NCBI GenBank assembly: GCA_964293155.1 | Contig: CAXYYA010000002.1 | Coordinates: 1 to 64,000 of the forward strand | Direction: 5' to 3' | Length of the DNA stretch: 64,000 bases | Source of the DNA: JAQVEB01 sp028698105 | GTDB lineage: Bacteria > Bacteroidota > Bacteroidia > Bacteroidales > Dysgonomonadaceae | Shown here: piece after piece, positions 43,135 to 50,938 of the stretch | How the letters are laid out: every line of letters starts with the position of its first letter | Numbering within the stretch: the stretch's first letter is position 1 | The notes under the pieces: generated by a model | What the model was told of the DNA's origin: nothing | The model's database searches: none | What the model saw: only the letters and a program-made list of their open reading frames with translations | Made by a program: the position numbers and the translations under genes

Positions 43135-44394
43135 TTATCCCCACAATTTTTTCATCAACTCGCGCATTTTCGCTTCCGAAGGATTGTTCTGCGCATCCCA
43201 AAAACGTTTGTTTTTCAGTTCTTTGGGCAGATAATCCTGTTTCACGAAATTATTATCGTAATCGTGTGCGTACTTGTAGTCTTTGCCGTAATCGAGTTCT
43301 TTCATCAACGAAGTGGGCGGGTTGCGCAAATGCAACGGTACGGGAAGATTCCCGCTCTGCTCCACCTCGCGCATTGCCGCGCCAATGGCCATGTAGGCGG
43401 AGTTGCTTTTGGGGGAAGCAGCCAGATAAAGCGTGGTTTCGGCCAGCACAATACGGCCTTCCGGCCACCCGATCTTTTGCAAGGTATCGAAACAGGCGTT
43501 AGCCAACAGCAAGGCATTGGGGTTTGCCAACCCGATGTCTTCCGCCGCCGAGATCACCAGCCGCCGGGCAATGAACGCGGGGTCTTCGCCTCCGGCGACC
43601 ATGCGCGCCAGCCAATAGATGGCCGCATCGGGATCGCTTCCGCGAATGGATTTGATGAACGCTGAAATAATGTCGTAGTGCATTTCGCCGCCTTTGTCGT
43701 AAGCGGCGGGATTTTCCTGCAACCGTTCGGTTACGTTTTTATCGGTGATTGTGATTTTCTTACCAGGTTCGGCGGCTACAACCAAGTCCAGAATATTGAG
43801 CAGTTTTCGGGCATCGCCGCCTGAAAACCGGAATAACGCTCCCGTTTCCTTCACCACAATGTTTTTATCTTTCAGAATGAGGTCTTCCGTCAGTGCACGG
43901 TCGAGTAACGTCTGGAGGTCTTTTTTCTCCATTTCCTTTAACACGTACACCTGACAACGGGAAAGCAACGGGCGTATGACTTCGAACGACGGATTTTCGG
44001 TTGTGGCGCCAATCAACGTAACCGTTCCGGTTTCCACGGCACTAAGCAGCGAATCCTGCTGCGATTTACTGAAGCGGTGGATTTCGTCAATAAACAAAAT
44101 AGGCGCCGAAGACTCGAAAAAACGGTTGTTTTTCGCCCGGTCAATCACCTCGCGCACGTCCTTCACGCCGGAGTTTATCGCGCTCAACTTATAAAAAGGC
44201 GCTTTCACCGTGTTGGCGATAATGTTTGCCAGCGTAGTTTTCCCCACTCCCGGCGGGCCCCAGAAAATGATAGAAGGAACCCGTCCCGATTCGATCATCT
44301 TACGCAAAACGGCTCCTTTACCAACCAAATGTTGTTGGCCGATAAATTCATCCAGATTTTGTGGTCGTAATCGTTCCGCGAGAGGGGCGCTCAT
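43135..44394 (-). CDS. rarA: Replication-associated recombination protein A (RarA/MgsA)
   Basis: This 419-residue AAA+ ATPase has Walker A GPPGVGKTT (46-54), Walker B LFIDEIHRFSKSQQD, sensor 1 TLIGATTENPSF and the C-terminal tetramerisation region AIGAAMREVEQSGNLPVPLHLRNPPT. It resembles the clamp-loader large subunits and acts at stalled replication forks with SSB. The start at 44394 lies downstream of a TATCTTTG -7 box (44417-44424, minus strand). Confidence 0.96.
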   Translation of the reverse strand: MSAPLAERLRPQNLDEFIGQQHLVGKGAVLRKMIESGRVPSIIFWGPPGVGKTTLANIIANTVKAPFYKLSAINSGVKDVREVIDRAKNNRFFESSAPILFIDEIHRFSKSQQDSLLSAVETGTVTLIGATTENPSFEVIRPLLSRCQVYVLKEMEKKDLQTLLDRALTEDLILKDKNIVVKETGALFRFSGGDARKLLNILDLVVAAEPGKKITITDKNVTERLQENPAAYDKGGEMHYDIISAFIKSIRGSDPDAAIYWLARMVAGGEDPAFIARRLVISAAEDIGLANPNALLLANACFDTLQKIGWPEGRIVLAETTLYLAASPKSNSAYMAIGAAMREVEQSGNLPVPLHLRNPPTSLMKELDYGKDYKYAHDYDNNFVKQDYLPKELKNKRFWDAQNNPSEAKMRELMKKLWG

Positions 44395-44416
44395 AAAAAT
44401 ACTTTTTCGTTCCGCA

Positions 44417-44424
44417 CAAAGATA
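44417..44424 (-). promoter_or_regulatory. -7 box of rarA
   Basis: On the minus strand the box reads TATCTTTG, 22 bp upstream of the rarA ATG. Confidence 0.6.
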
Positions 44425-44469
44425 CGGAATTTATCCATTGGAATTCAGTCTCTTTTTTCGTTTTAAGGG

Positions 44470-45492
44470 TTATATTAAGATTTGCCGGCAGTATTGCATG
44501 CACGTCCTTACTTCTTTCACCGAAGTTGACCATGGTGCAACCGGATACTCCAGTTCGATATCGCAATAGATCGGCCATTTTTGATCCCGCACAAGTTGCA
44601 GAACCTCGGTAAGTGGCGTTTCGCCTTGTCCCCAAACCTGATTGGTATTTTTCTGTGTTGCATTCGTAGCGCTGGTTTTATCTTTCAGATGCAAGCTGGC
44701 AATGCGCGTGTGGTACTTGCGGATGAAATCGGCCGGATTCAGTCCGGTGGAACCGAAATAATGCCCGGCATCAAAATTCAGCATGTTGGCAGGCGAATAG
44801 GCCAGTAGTTTATCCACATCGAAACCGGGTTCGGCAAACTGATAATGGTTGTGAAGAATGGCGTACATACCGTTGCGTGCAGCCACAGGGCCCATCAACC
44901 GGGCATTTTCGTCGTTTGCTTCGGCAGTGATGCCGATGGCGCCCAGCGCTTTGGCCACTTTAAAGGAATAATCGAGTTCCTCATCGGTATTTCCGGCCGT
45001 CCATTTGTAAATGTGGATGTTTACGCCTGCATCGTTGAATTTTTTGCGTAATTGTGCATACTTGTCCGGCGTTCCGTTTACTTTTCGCCACTCTTTCAAT
45101 GCGTTAGTGTACTGATCAATAGATTTTTTTTCGGCATCGGTCCATGGATTTTCACGTGTTGGGCGGCGTTGGATGGGAAATTTAGGCGCTCCCAAATAAT
45201 CTTCCACACCGGTTCCCATCAGCTCTACCGAGCTTAATCCCGCATCAACACAAGCCTTCAGTGTTGTTTCCAACCCTCCGCTTAAATCGCGAAAACTGTA
45301 GGTAATGGCGCCAATTTGCACACCGCCGAATTTGGAGTTTGGAACCATCCGATTGCCTGCCGTTCCCAATAACGCATTTTTACTTCCGCACGAATATGCC
45401 GCAGGCAGAAATGCTCCGGCAGCAATGGCTGCAGAAGCGCCGAGAAAACTTCTTCGTGATAATTTTCCCGGTAAGTTTTTTTCGTTTTTCAT
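44470..45492 (-). CDS. Tat-exported sugar phosphate isomerase/epimerase-like TIM-barrel protein
   Basis: From ATG 45492 this is a 340-residue AP_endonuc_2 (PF01261) TIM barrel preceded by a twin-arginine signal (SRRSFLGASAAIAAGAF) and a Cys-Gly-Ser lipoprotein-like junction (AAYSCGSK). Metal ligands are likely in GLSSVELMGTG, HNHYQFAEPGFD and NFDAGHYFGSTG, where Glu, His, Asp and His cluster. Exported members of this family occur with Gfo/Idh/MocA and DUF1080 proteins and can act as hydratases or epimerases on keto-sugars. Here it is about 5 kb from such genes on the same strand. A role in that pathway is inference. An upstream GTG at 45504 is less likely. Confidence 0.82.
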   Translation of the reverse strand: MKNEKNLPGKLSRRSFLGASAAIAAGAFLPAAYSCGSKNALLGTAGNRMVPNSKFGGVQIGAITYSFRDLSGGLETTLKACVDAGLSSVELMGTGVEDYLGAPKFPIQRRPTRENPWTDAEKKSIDQYTNALKEWRKVNGTPDKYAQLRKKFNDAGVNIHIYKWTAGNTDEELDYSFKVAKALGAIGITAEANDENARLMGPVAARNGMYAILHNHYQFAEPGFDVDKLLAYSPANMLNFDAGHYFGSTGLNPADFIRKYHTRIASLHLKDKTSATNATQKNTNQVWGQGETPLTEVLQLVRDQKWPIYCDIELEYPVAPWSTSVKEVRTCMQYCRQILI

Positions 45493-45540
45493 ATCTGATA
45501 ACACATTAAATATTAATCAAATGACTTATTTTTATAGTAC

Positions 45541-45578
45541 AAAACCCGCTTATCCTGACAAAAGATAAACGGGCTTTT
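45541..45578 (-). terminator. Intrinsic terminator after the zinc-ribbon protein gene
   Basis: CCCGCTTATC (45545-45554) pairs with GATAAACGGG (45564-45573) with one mismatch. On the minus strand the hairpin is followed by TTTTG. It separates the zinc-ribbon membrane protein gene from the TIM-barrel gene. Confidence 0.7.
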
Positions 45579-45608
45579 GCAAATGTTTAATCAGAATCCG
45601 TATATGAG

Positions 45609-46259
45609 TTATTGATTCTTCGACGCTAATTTTGCCGCTTTCAGTTTTTCAATTTCTTCCGGGGACATTTTGGTTGAAGATGCCGGTTTTTTCTTGCGCA
45701 GCACTAAGGTTCCGGGCAAAATTACATCAATCAGATGTTTACCCATTGATCCTAAATTCACCGCGCAGGCCAGAGAGGCGACAGAAAGCAACAACAGGTA
45801 TCCCGAATAATCCGCGAGCCTGAAAACAATGACCTGAGCAATGGAAAGCACAATGATAAGTGTACCGTAAATAATTTTTGATTTCAACAGCGGCGTTTTC
45901 AATGTTTTAAACCGGTAAATGCCGTCGAGAAGGCCTGATGCAAAAGAAAGAAGCAATGTTAAGGGAAAAACATAAACAGAAAATGCTATGACCGAACGAA
46001 TAATGGTCGGGTAGAAATCGGGAAAAAGAAAATTAAAAATCAACAAAACCGGAACAAGCGCTACAAACGTCTGCGAGAGGTGAATGGCTATGGGATGAAC
46101 ATCCATGGCCAGTATGCGCAAGCGATCGGCAGAAACTTTTTCGCGATAGGGTTCAAACACCGTATAAGGTAAACCGCAGGCCGGACACACATCGCCTAAT
46201 TCACTCTCTTTCATCACGTAACCGCAAGGACGGCAACGCACCAACTTTTCATCTTCCAT
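45609..46259 (-). CDS. Zinc-ribbon membrane protein of unknown function
   Basis: This 216-residue protein begins with a rubredoxin-like zinc ribbon, cysteines at 9, 12, 25 and 28 (CRPCGY...CPACG). It is followed by a conserved cytoplasmic stretch and about four membrane helices between residues 58 and 170, then a Lys/Ala-rich cytoplasmic tail. The membrane part resembles DUF2231-like proteins, some of which bind haem; no haem ligand pair is certain here. The function is unknown. It has its own -7 box and terminator. Confidence 0.75.
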   Translation of the reverse strand: MEDEKLVRCRPCGYVMKESELGDVCPACGLPYTVFEPYREKVSADRLRILAMDVHPIAIHLSQTFVALVPVLLIFNFLFPDFYPTIIRSVIAFSVYVFPLTLLLSFASGLLDGIYRFKTLKTPLLKSKIIYGTLIIVLSIAQVIVFRLADYSGYLLLLSVASLACAVNLGSMGKHLIDVILPGTLVLRKKKPASSTKMSPEEIEKLKAAKLASKNQ

Positions 46260-46282
46260 TCTAAAAACGTGTTTTTATATAT

Positions 46283-46298
46283 TATATTTGCAAAAGTA
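46283..46298. promoter_or_regulatory. Abutting divergent -7 boxes
   Basis: TATATTTG (46283-46290, plus strand) is immediately followed by CAAAAGTA, which reads TACTTTTG on the minus strand (46291-46298). The minus box serves the zinc-ribbon gene (start 46259). The plus box could serve the NIPSNAP gene, though a nearer box (46364-46371) exists. Confidence 0.5.
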
Positions 46299-46363
46299 AT
46301 AAAAAGTTTTAGGAATCAATGCGATATAATGGATTTTAATTCGTGAGAATAAAATTTTTTGTA

Positions 46364-46371
46364 TAGATTTG
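46364..46371 (+). promoter_or_regulatory. -7 box of the NIPSNAP gene
   Basis: TAGATTTG fits TAnnTTTG and is 48 bp upstream of ATG 46420. Confidence 0.5.
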
Positions 46372-46419
46372 CTGATCAGTTCAAAATCATTTTTTATCCA
46401 ATAAACTTACACAACTAAA

Positions 46420-47199
46420 ATGAAAACAAAAATCGTTCTTTTGGCATGTTTGGGTTTGTTCTTCGTTACATCTTCGTTTTCGAAAAACAACAAACCGGAG
46501 TATTATCAACTTACTGTGTATAAATATAAAACAGCAGATCAGGAAAAGATGATCAACGCATATCTGAAAAATGCGCTGTTGCCCGCACTGCACAAAATGA
46601 ACGTGCGCGATGTCGGAGTCTTCAAAGCTATCGCGAACGATACGGCTTCGCAAAAAATGATGTACGTATTTTTCCCGGTGAAATCGCTGAACGCAGTCTC
46701 GGAAGTTGCCCAAAAACTTGCAGCCGACCGCCAGTATCAACAAAACGGTAAAGATTACATCGGAGCTCCTTATGATGCGCCCGCTTACGACCGTATGGAG
46801 GTAATCCTGATGAAAGCGTTCTCGCTGGCTCCTGCAATGAAAAAGCCCAACCTGAAATCCCCGAAAAACGAACGCGTGTACGAGTTGAGAAGCTATCAGA
46901 GCACCGGCGAAGGTTATTTCAAAAACAAAGTGCACATGTTTAACGAAGGTGGCGAAATGGATATTTTCAAGAAATTGAATTTTAACGCGGTTTTCTATGG
47001 CGAAGTCATTGCCGGCAGTATCATGCCTAACCTTATGTACATGACCACTTTCGAGAACAAAGCCGACAGAGATGCACACTGGGACGCCTTCGGAAAAGAC
47101 CCGGATTGGAAACGCCTTTCTTCGTTGCCCGAATATCAGCATAACATGTCGCATGCCGATATTACCTTCCTTCGTCCAACCGATTATTCCGATTATTAA
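46420..47199 (+). CDS. Exported NIPSNAP-family protein
   Basis: This 259-residue protein has a signal peptide (1-21, ending SSFS) and two NIPSNAP (PF07978) modules: one begins at YYQLTVYKYKTADQEKMINAYLKNALLPALHKM and the second at VYELRSYQSTGEGYFKNKVHMF. These are dimeric ferredoxin-like alpha/beta barrels. Exported NIPSNAP proteins are frequent next to Gfo/Idh/MocA genes in Bacteroidota and Planctomycetota; the reaction is unknown. It is monocistronic, with a gap of 83 bp to the BASS gene. Confidence 0.85.
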   Translation: MKTKIVLLACLGLFFVTSSFSKNNKPEYYQLTVYKYKTADQEKMINAYLKNALLPALHKMNVRDVGVFKAIANDTASQKMMYVFFPVKSLNAVSEVAQKLAADRQYQQNGKDYIGAPYDAPAYDRMEVILMKAFSLAPAMKKPNLKSPKNERVYELRSYQSTGEGYFKNKVHMFNEGGEMDIFKKLNFNAVFYGEVIAGSIMPNLMYMTTFENKADRDAHWDAFGKDPDWKRLSSLPEYQHNMSHADITFLRPTDYSDY

Positions 47200-47228
47200 A
47201 GTCGCGCGACAACAGAATGGGATGAAAA

Positions 47229-47259
47229 TTTTGCAAACTTCTTTTTAATTGTAACTTTG
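47229..47259 (+). promoter_or_regulatory. Full promoter (-33 and -7) of the BASS transporter operon
   Basis: TTTTG (about 47229-47233) and TAACTTTG (47252-47259) are separated by 18 bases, the spacing of Bacteroidota promoters, and precede ATG 47283 by 23 bp. Confidence 0.6.
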
Positions 47260-47282
47260 TATTTGTAAACAAAAAGTCACAC

Positions 47283-48251
47283 ATGCATTCAGCCCTTCTG
47301 TTATCAATCTTCCCGAACATGGAGCAGTTGGATTCCATTCTACTGAATTTCAGCCAGGGAAGCATCAATTTAATGAACCTTGCCATAGCGTTCATCATGT
47401 TCGGCGTGGCATTGGGCATCAAGCCAAGCCACTTTAAAGACGTGGTGCAAAACCCGAAACCGGCGATTTTGGGCGTGATCTCGCAGTACATATTGTTACC
47501 GGCGGTTACCTTTTTTTTGGTTTTAATCATCAAACCAAGCCCCGCAGTGGCTATAGGAATGATTCTGGTGGCTTCCTGCCCGGGCGGGAACGTTTCGAAT
47601 ATGATCTCGGCGTTGTCGAAAGCGAATGTTGCGCTTTCTGTGAGCCTCACCGGAATTACCACGGTGATGAGCTTGTTTATGACTCCGCTGAATTTCGCGT
47701 TCTGGGGCGGGTTATATGCCGCCCGGTCTCCATATCTGGTTCCGATAACCATAGAACCGGTAGAGATGTTTCGCACCGTGGTACTGATCCTCGGCATTCC
47801 GGTTATACTCGGCATGTTGTTCGCCCTGAAATTCCCGGTGATCACCAAAAAGATAGAAAAGTACGTTCAATATGCTTCCATCCTTTTCTTTGCGGCATTT
47901 ATCATAAGCGCGCTCGGCGCCAATTTCGGACTTTTTATCGAATACATTCACGTGATTTTTATCGTGGTGTTGCTGCATAACGGACTGGCTTTTCTCGTAG
48001 GGTATTATTTCCCGAAAACTTTCAAGGTAAACGAAATAAATTGCCGCTCCATCTCCATCGAAACCGGCATACAAAACTCCGGATTGGGGTTGGCGTTGAT
48101 TTTTAATCCGCGGATATTCCCGCCCGAACTCCAATTGGGAGGAATGGCTTTTGTTGCTGCCTGGTGGGGCATTTGGCACATTCTGGCCGGACTTGCGTTG
48201 GCTTCGTACTGGCGAAAGAAAAAAGTTAAACCTCAAGTTGAAACGGCATGA
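47283..48251 (+). CDS. Bile acid:sodium symporter family (BASS) transporter
   Basis: This 322-residue protein has about nine hydrophobic helices and the BASS signatures CPGGNVSNMISALSKANVALSVSLTGITTV and ETGIQNSGLGLALI. The latter holds the conserved QNS that lines the Na-binding site. It probably imports an organic anion with sodium. It overlaps the next start by 4 bp (ATGA 48248-48251), so both are made from one transcript. The substrate is not readable. Confidence 0.9.
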   Translation: MHSALLLSIFPNMEQLDSILLNFSQGSINLMNLAIAFIMFGVALGIKPSHFKDVVQNPKPAILGVISQYILLPAVTFFLVLIIKPSPAVAIGMILVASCPGGNVSNMISALSKANVALSVSLTGITTVMSLFMTPLNFAFWGGLYAARSPYLVPITIEPVEMFRTVVLILGIPVILGMLFALKFPVITKKIEKYVQYASILFFAAFIISALGANFGLFIEYIHVIFIVVLLHNGLAFLVGYYFPKTFKVNEINCRSISIETGIQNSGLGLALIFNPRIFPPELQLGGMAFVAAWWGIWHILAGLALASYWRKKKVKPQVETA

Positions 48252-49552
48252 AATACGAATACAGTAAAGGATACCGGGTAGTGCAATTTTTCGTGAATAC
48301 GGCTATGAGACTTCATTACAGGAAGATCGTATTCTCAGGGCTTTCAAACATATCGCCCGAAAAACCGGTCATTTTCGCGCCAAACCACCGCAATGCGGTT
48401 ATTGACCCGCTGCTTGTGGTTTTTAAAAACATAAAACGCCAGGTTGTTTTTCTTGCGCGCGCCGATGTGTTCAGAAAAAAAATGATCGCCGACCTGTTGA
48501 TATGGTTTCATATAATGCCTGTGTACAGGATGCGTGACGGCAGAGACAATCTGGAAAACAACAACGATACGTTTGAAACGAGTAGCCTTTTGTTGAAAAA
48601 GCGAATCCCGCTCGCGCTTTTTCCTGAAGGAAGACACAACCCGAAACAATCGCTGCTTCCGTTGCAGAAAGCTATTCCGCGCATTGTACTGCCTACAGAG
48701 GCCGAAGAAAACTTTACGCTGAAAAGCGAAATTATTCCAACAGCCATTTACTATCCCGATCTTTTCGGGTTCTTGTCCGATGTGTATGTTACCTACGGAG
48801 AACCGATAAAAGTTGCCGATTACAAAAATCTTTACGCGGAAAATCCGGTGGCTGCGGCAAACCGAATGCGTCAGGAAATGGAAAGCCGGATGAAACAAAT
48901 GGTCGTAAACGTATGGAATGATGAGTTTTACAACGAATATATGCTTTGCATAGACCTCAACGCAAAAAAAACGGCCAAAGAGCAATTCTCCGGTAAAAAA
49001 GACGGTTATTTGCAGGCGGCGCTGCACATCGTTCATAAACTGGACGATTTATTTGCGCATAACCGCGAGGTTTTCGATAAAAAAATGGCGGGTTACCGCG
49101 AGGCGATCCAAATAATGACAGAGCACGGCTTAAAAAGCAAGGACGAAATACATAAACCGTCTTCACCGCTCGCGCTTCTTGTACAACTGCTCTTGTTGGT
49201 CATTTCCTTTCCCGTTGCGGCTTTCGGTTTTGTGAACGGCATCCTGCCCATTGTTGCATACAAAAGGTTGCTCGGCGCTTTTAAAGACAACCAGTTTATC
49301 CCCACCGTAAGGTTAGTGTCCGGTTTGATTTTTGTGCCGGTTTTCGGTTTTCTTCAAGCGTTGCTTATCGGAATTTTCACGCAAAATTGGCTTCTTTCGC
49401 TTATTTATCTGGCAGTGATGCCTGTTACGTTTTACTTTGCCGTTTGGTGGCGAAAATGGGGAAAATCGCTGAAACGCAAGTGGAAAGTAACCCGTTTCAA
49501 AAAAAGCTTCCCCCGTGAATGGAAGAAGCTTTTATCGCTCGTAGAACTGTAA
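48248..49552 (+). CDS. PlsC-family acyltransferase with C-terminal membrane region
   Basis: This 434-residue protein has the glycerol-phosphate acyltransferase domain in the N-terminal half, with the block I variant NHRNAVIDP (spacing of five between His and Asp, as in the longer Bacteroidota subgroup) and FPEGRHNPKQSL as block III. A cytoplasmic segment and about three to four membrane helices (residues 305-400) follow. Members acylate lysophosphatidic acid or a related glycerophosphate in the inner membrane. It is translationally coupled to the BASS gene. The stop is five bases from the convergent MocA gene. Confidence 0.85.
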   Translation: MKYEYSKGYRVVQFFVNTAMRLHYRKIVFSGLSNISPEKPVIFAPNHRNAVIDPLLVVFKNIKRQVVFLARADVFRKKMIADLLIWFHIMPVYRMRDGRDNLENNNDTFETSSLLLKKRIPLALFPEGRHNPKQSLLPLQKAIPRIVLPTEAEENFTLKSEIIPTAIYYPDLFGFLSDVYVTYGEPIKVADYKNLYAENPVAAANRMRQEMESRMKQMVVNVWNDEFYNEYMLCIDLNAKKTAKEQFSGKKDGYLQAALHIVHKLDDLFAHNREVFDKKMAGYREAIQIMTEHGLKSKDEIHKPSSPLALLVQLLLLVISFPVAAFGFVNGILPIVAYKRLLGAFKDNQFIPTVRLVSGLIFVPVFGFLQALLIGIFTQNWLLSLIYLAVMPVTFYFAVWWRKWGKSLKRKWKVTRFKKSFPREWKKLLSLVEL

Positions 49553-49557
49553 CCGTT

Positions 49558-50928
49558 TTATACTTTCGGCAATTTCCAAGGCCCCCTGTAAGTCGCTCTG
49601 ATCAACCGGTTTGCTTCCAGATGATCGAACGTGCCCGTTTCGTTATCCCAATTCAGTGCCGAACCCACGCGGGAAGAAATATTGGTCATGTGGCTTAATT
49701 TAGCCACTTCCGCTCCTATCGCGATATCGGCGTTCGGCAATTTGCGCGTGCGCATGCAATCGAGCATGTTGCCCACGTGCAGGTACAATCCTTTTCCGCC
49801 GCCTGATTTCTTTTCCACCGGCTCCATCCGGGGAGTGTTGGGCTTCCGCTCATTGTCGCACGGATAGCAGTACGGAAAATTGCGGCTGTTAACGGCTTGT
49901 TCGGGAACAACTTCCCACCCCTGACGCGTGAGAATGAGCGTACCGTTTTCGCCATAGAAGACAACCCCTTCGCGAAGACCGAACAATCCGTTTCCGATGC
50001 CGCAGGCATGATCCCAGATAATATTGAAATCGGGATATTTGTAGGTAGCCATGAGTGTATCGGGCGTTTCCATCGCATCATTGGGATATCCGTATTTTCC
50101 GCCCGCGCCGTACACATACGAAGGCAAGCCCACGTTCATTCCTTTCAGGGCATAATCGAGCAGATGCACTCCCCAATCGGCCATTAACCCGCCTGCATAA
50201 TCCCAGAAAAAGCGGAAGTTGTAGTGAAACCGGTTCTGGTTGAAATTTCGTTTTGGCGCGGGGCCTAACCACATATCGTAATCTACTCCGGCTGGAGGAG
50301 CGGAATCGGGAACAACGGGCAAGGTGTATTTGCTGGTTTGATATGCCCAGGCTTTTACGGTTCTCACACGTCCCAACTTGCCGCTCTGCACGTATGCAGC
50401 CGCTTCGTCCCAGTGCGGATCGCTGCGCTGCCATTGGCCTACCTGAACGATCCGGTTGTATTTGCGGGCAGCATTCACCATCAGGTCGCACTCTTCGATG
50501 GTATTGCCCAACGGTTTTTCTACATAGCAATCTTTTCCTGCTTCACAGGCTGCTACCAACTGAAGGCAGTGCCAGTGATCGGGGGTGCCGATAATGACCA
50601 AATCCACATCCTTATTGTCAATTACCTTGCGCCAGTCTTTCACCAGTTGCGGAGGCCGTTTTCCGGTTTGTTTTTGAATTTCGTCCGCACGTTGATATAA
50701 CCACTGATCGTCCACGTCGCACAAAGCGACGCACTCGGTTTCGGGATACTGCAGAAAAGTGCTTAGGTTAGCCCAACCCTGATTACGACAGCCGATGAGC
50801 CCGATTTTTATCTTATTACCCGGCGCCGATTTACCGTAAACGGATGCATACGATTTTCCCATTAACGGAGTTAAACTTAGTCCGGTGGCTGTGATGGCCG
50901 ACTGTTTTAAAAAATTTCGTCTGTCCAT
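49558..50928 (-). CDS. Exported Gfo/Idh/MocA oxidoreductase (downstream member)
   Basis: From ATG 50928 this is a 456-residue protein with a signal sequence RRNFLKQSAITATGLSLTPLMG. It has a Rossmann fold with KIGLIGCRNQGWANL (G-x-x-x-x-G) and a catalytic lysine in VEKPLGNTIEECDLM. The C-terminal alpha/beta domain carries WDYAGGLMADWGVHLLDYAL, including the conserved His. It oxidises or reduces sugars using NAD(P), and the tight signal suggests export in folded form. It is the third gene of a MocA-DUF1080-MocA operon, 10 bp after DUF1080. Resemblance to GH109-like exported dehydrogenases is possible. Confidence 0.88.
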   Translation of the reverse strand: MDRRNFLKQSAITATGLSLTPLMGKSYASVYGKSAPGNKIKIGLIGCRNQGWANLSTFLQYPETECVALCDVDDQWLYQRADEIQKQTGKRPPQLVKDWRKVIDNKDVDLVIIGTPDHWHCLQLVAACEAGKDCYVEKPLGNTIEECDLMVNAARKYNRIVQVGQWQRSDPHWDEAAAYVQSGKLGRVRTVKAWAYQTSKYTLPVVPDSAPPAGVDYDMWLGPAPKRNFNQNRFHYNFRFFWDYAGGLMADWGVHLLDYALKGMNVGLPSYVYGAGGKYGYPNDAMETPDTLMATYKYPDFNIIWDHACGIGNGLFGLREGVVFYGENGTLILTRQGWEVVPEQAVNSRNFPYCYPCDNERKPNTPRMEPVEKKSGGGKGLYLHVGNMLDCMRTRKLPNADIAIGAEVAKLSHMTNISSRVGSALNWDNETGTFDHLEANRLIRATYRGPWKLPKV

Positions 50929-50938
50929 AATAAAAAAT

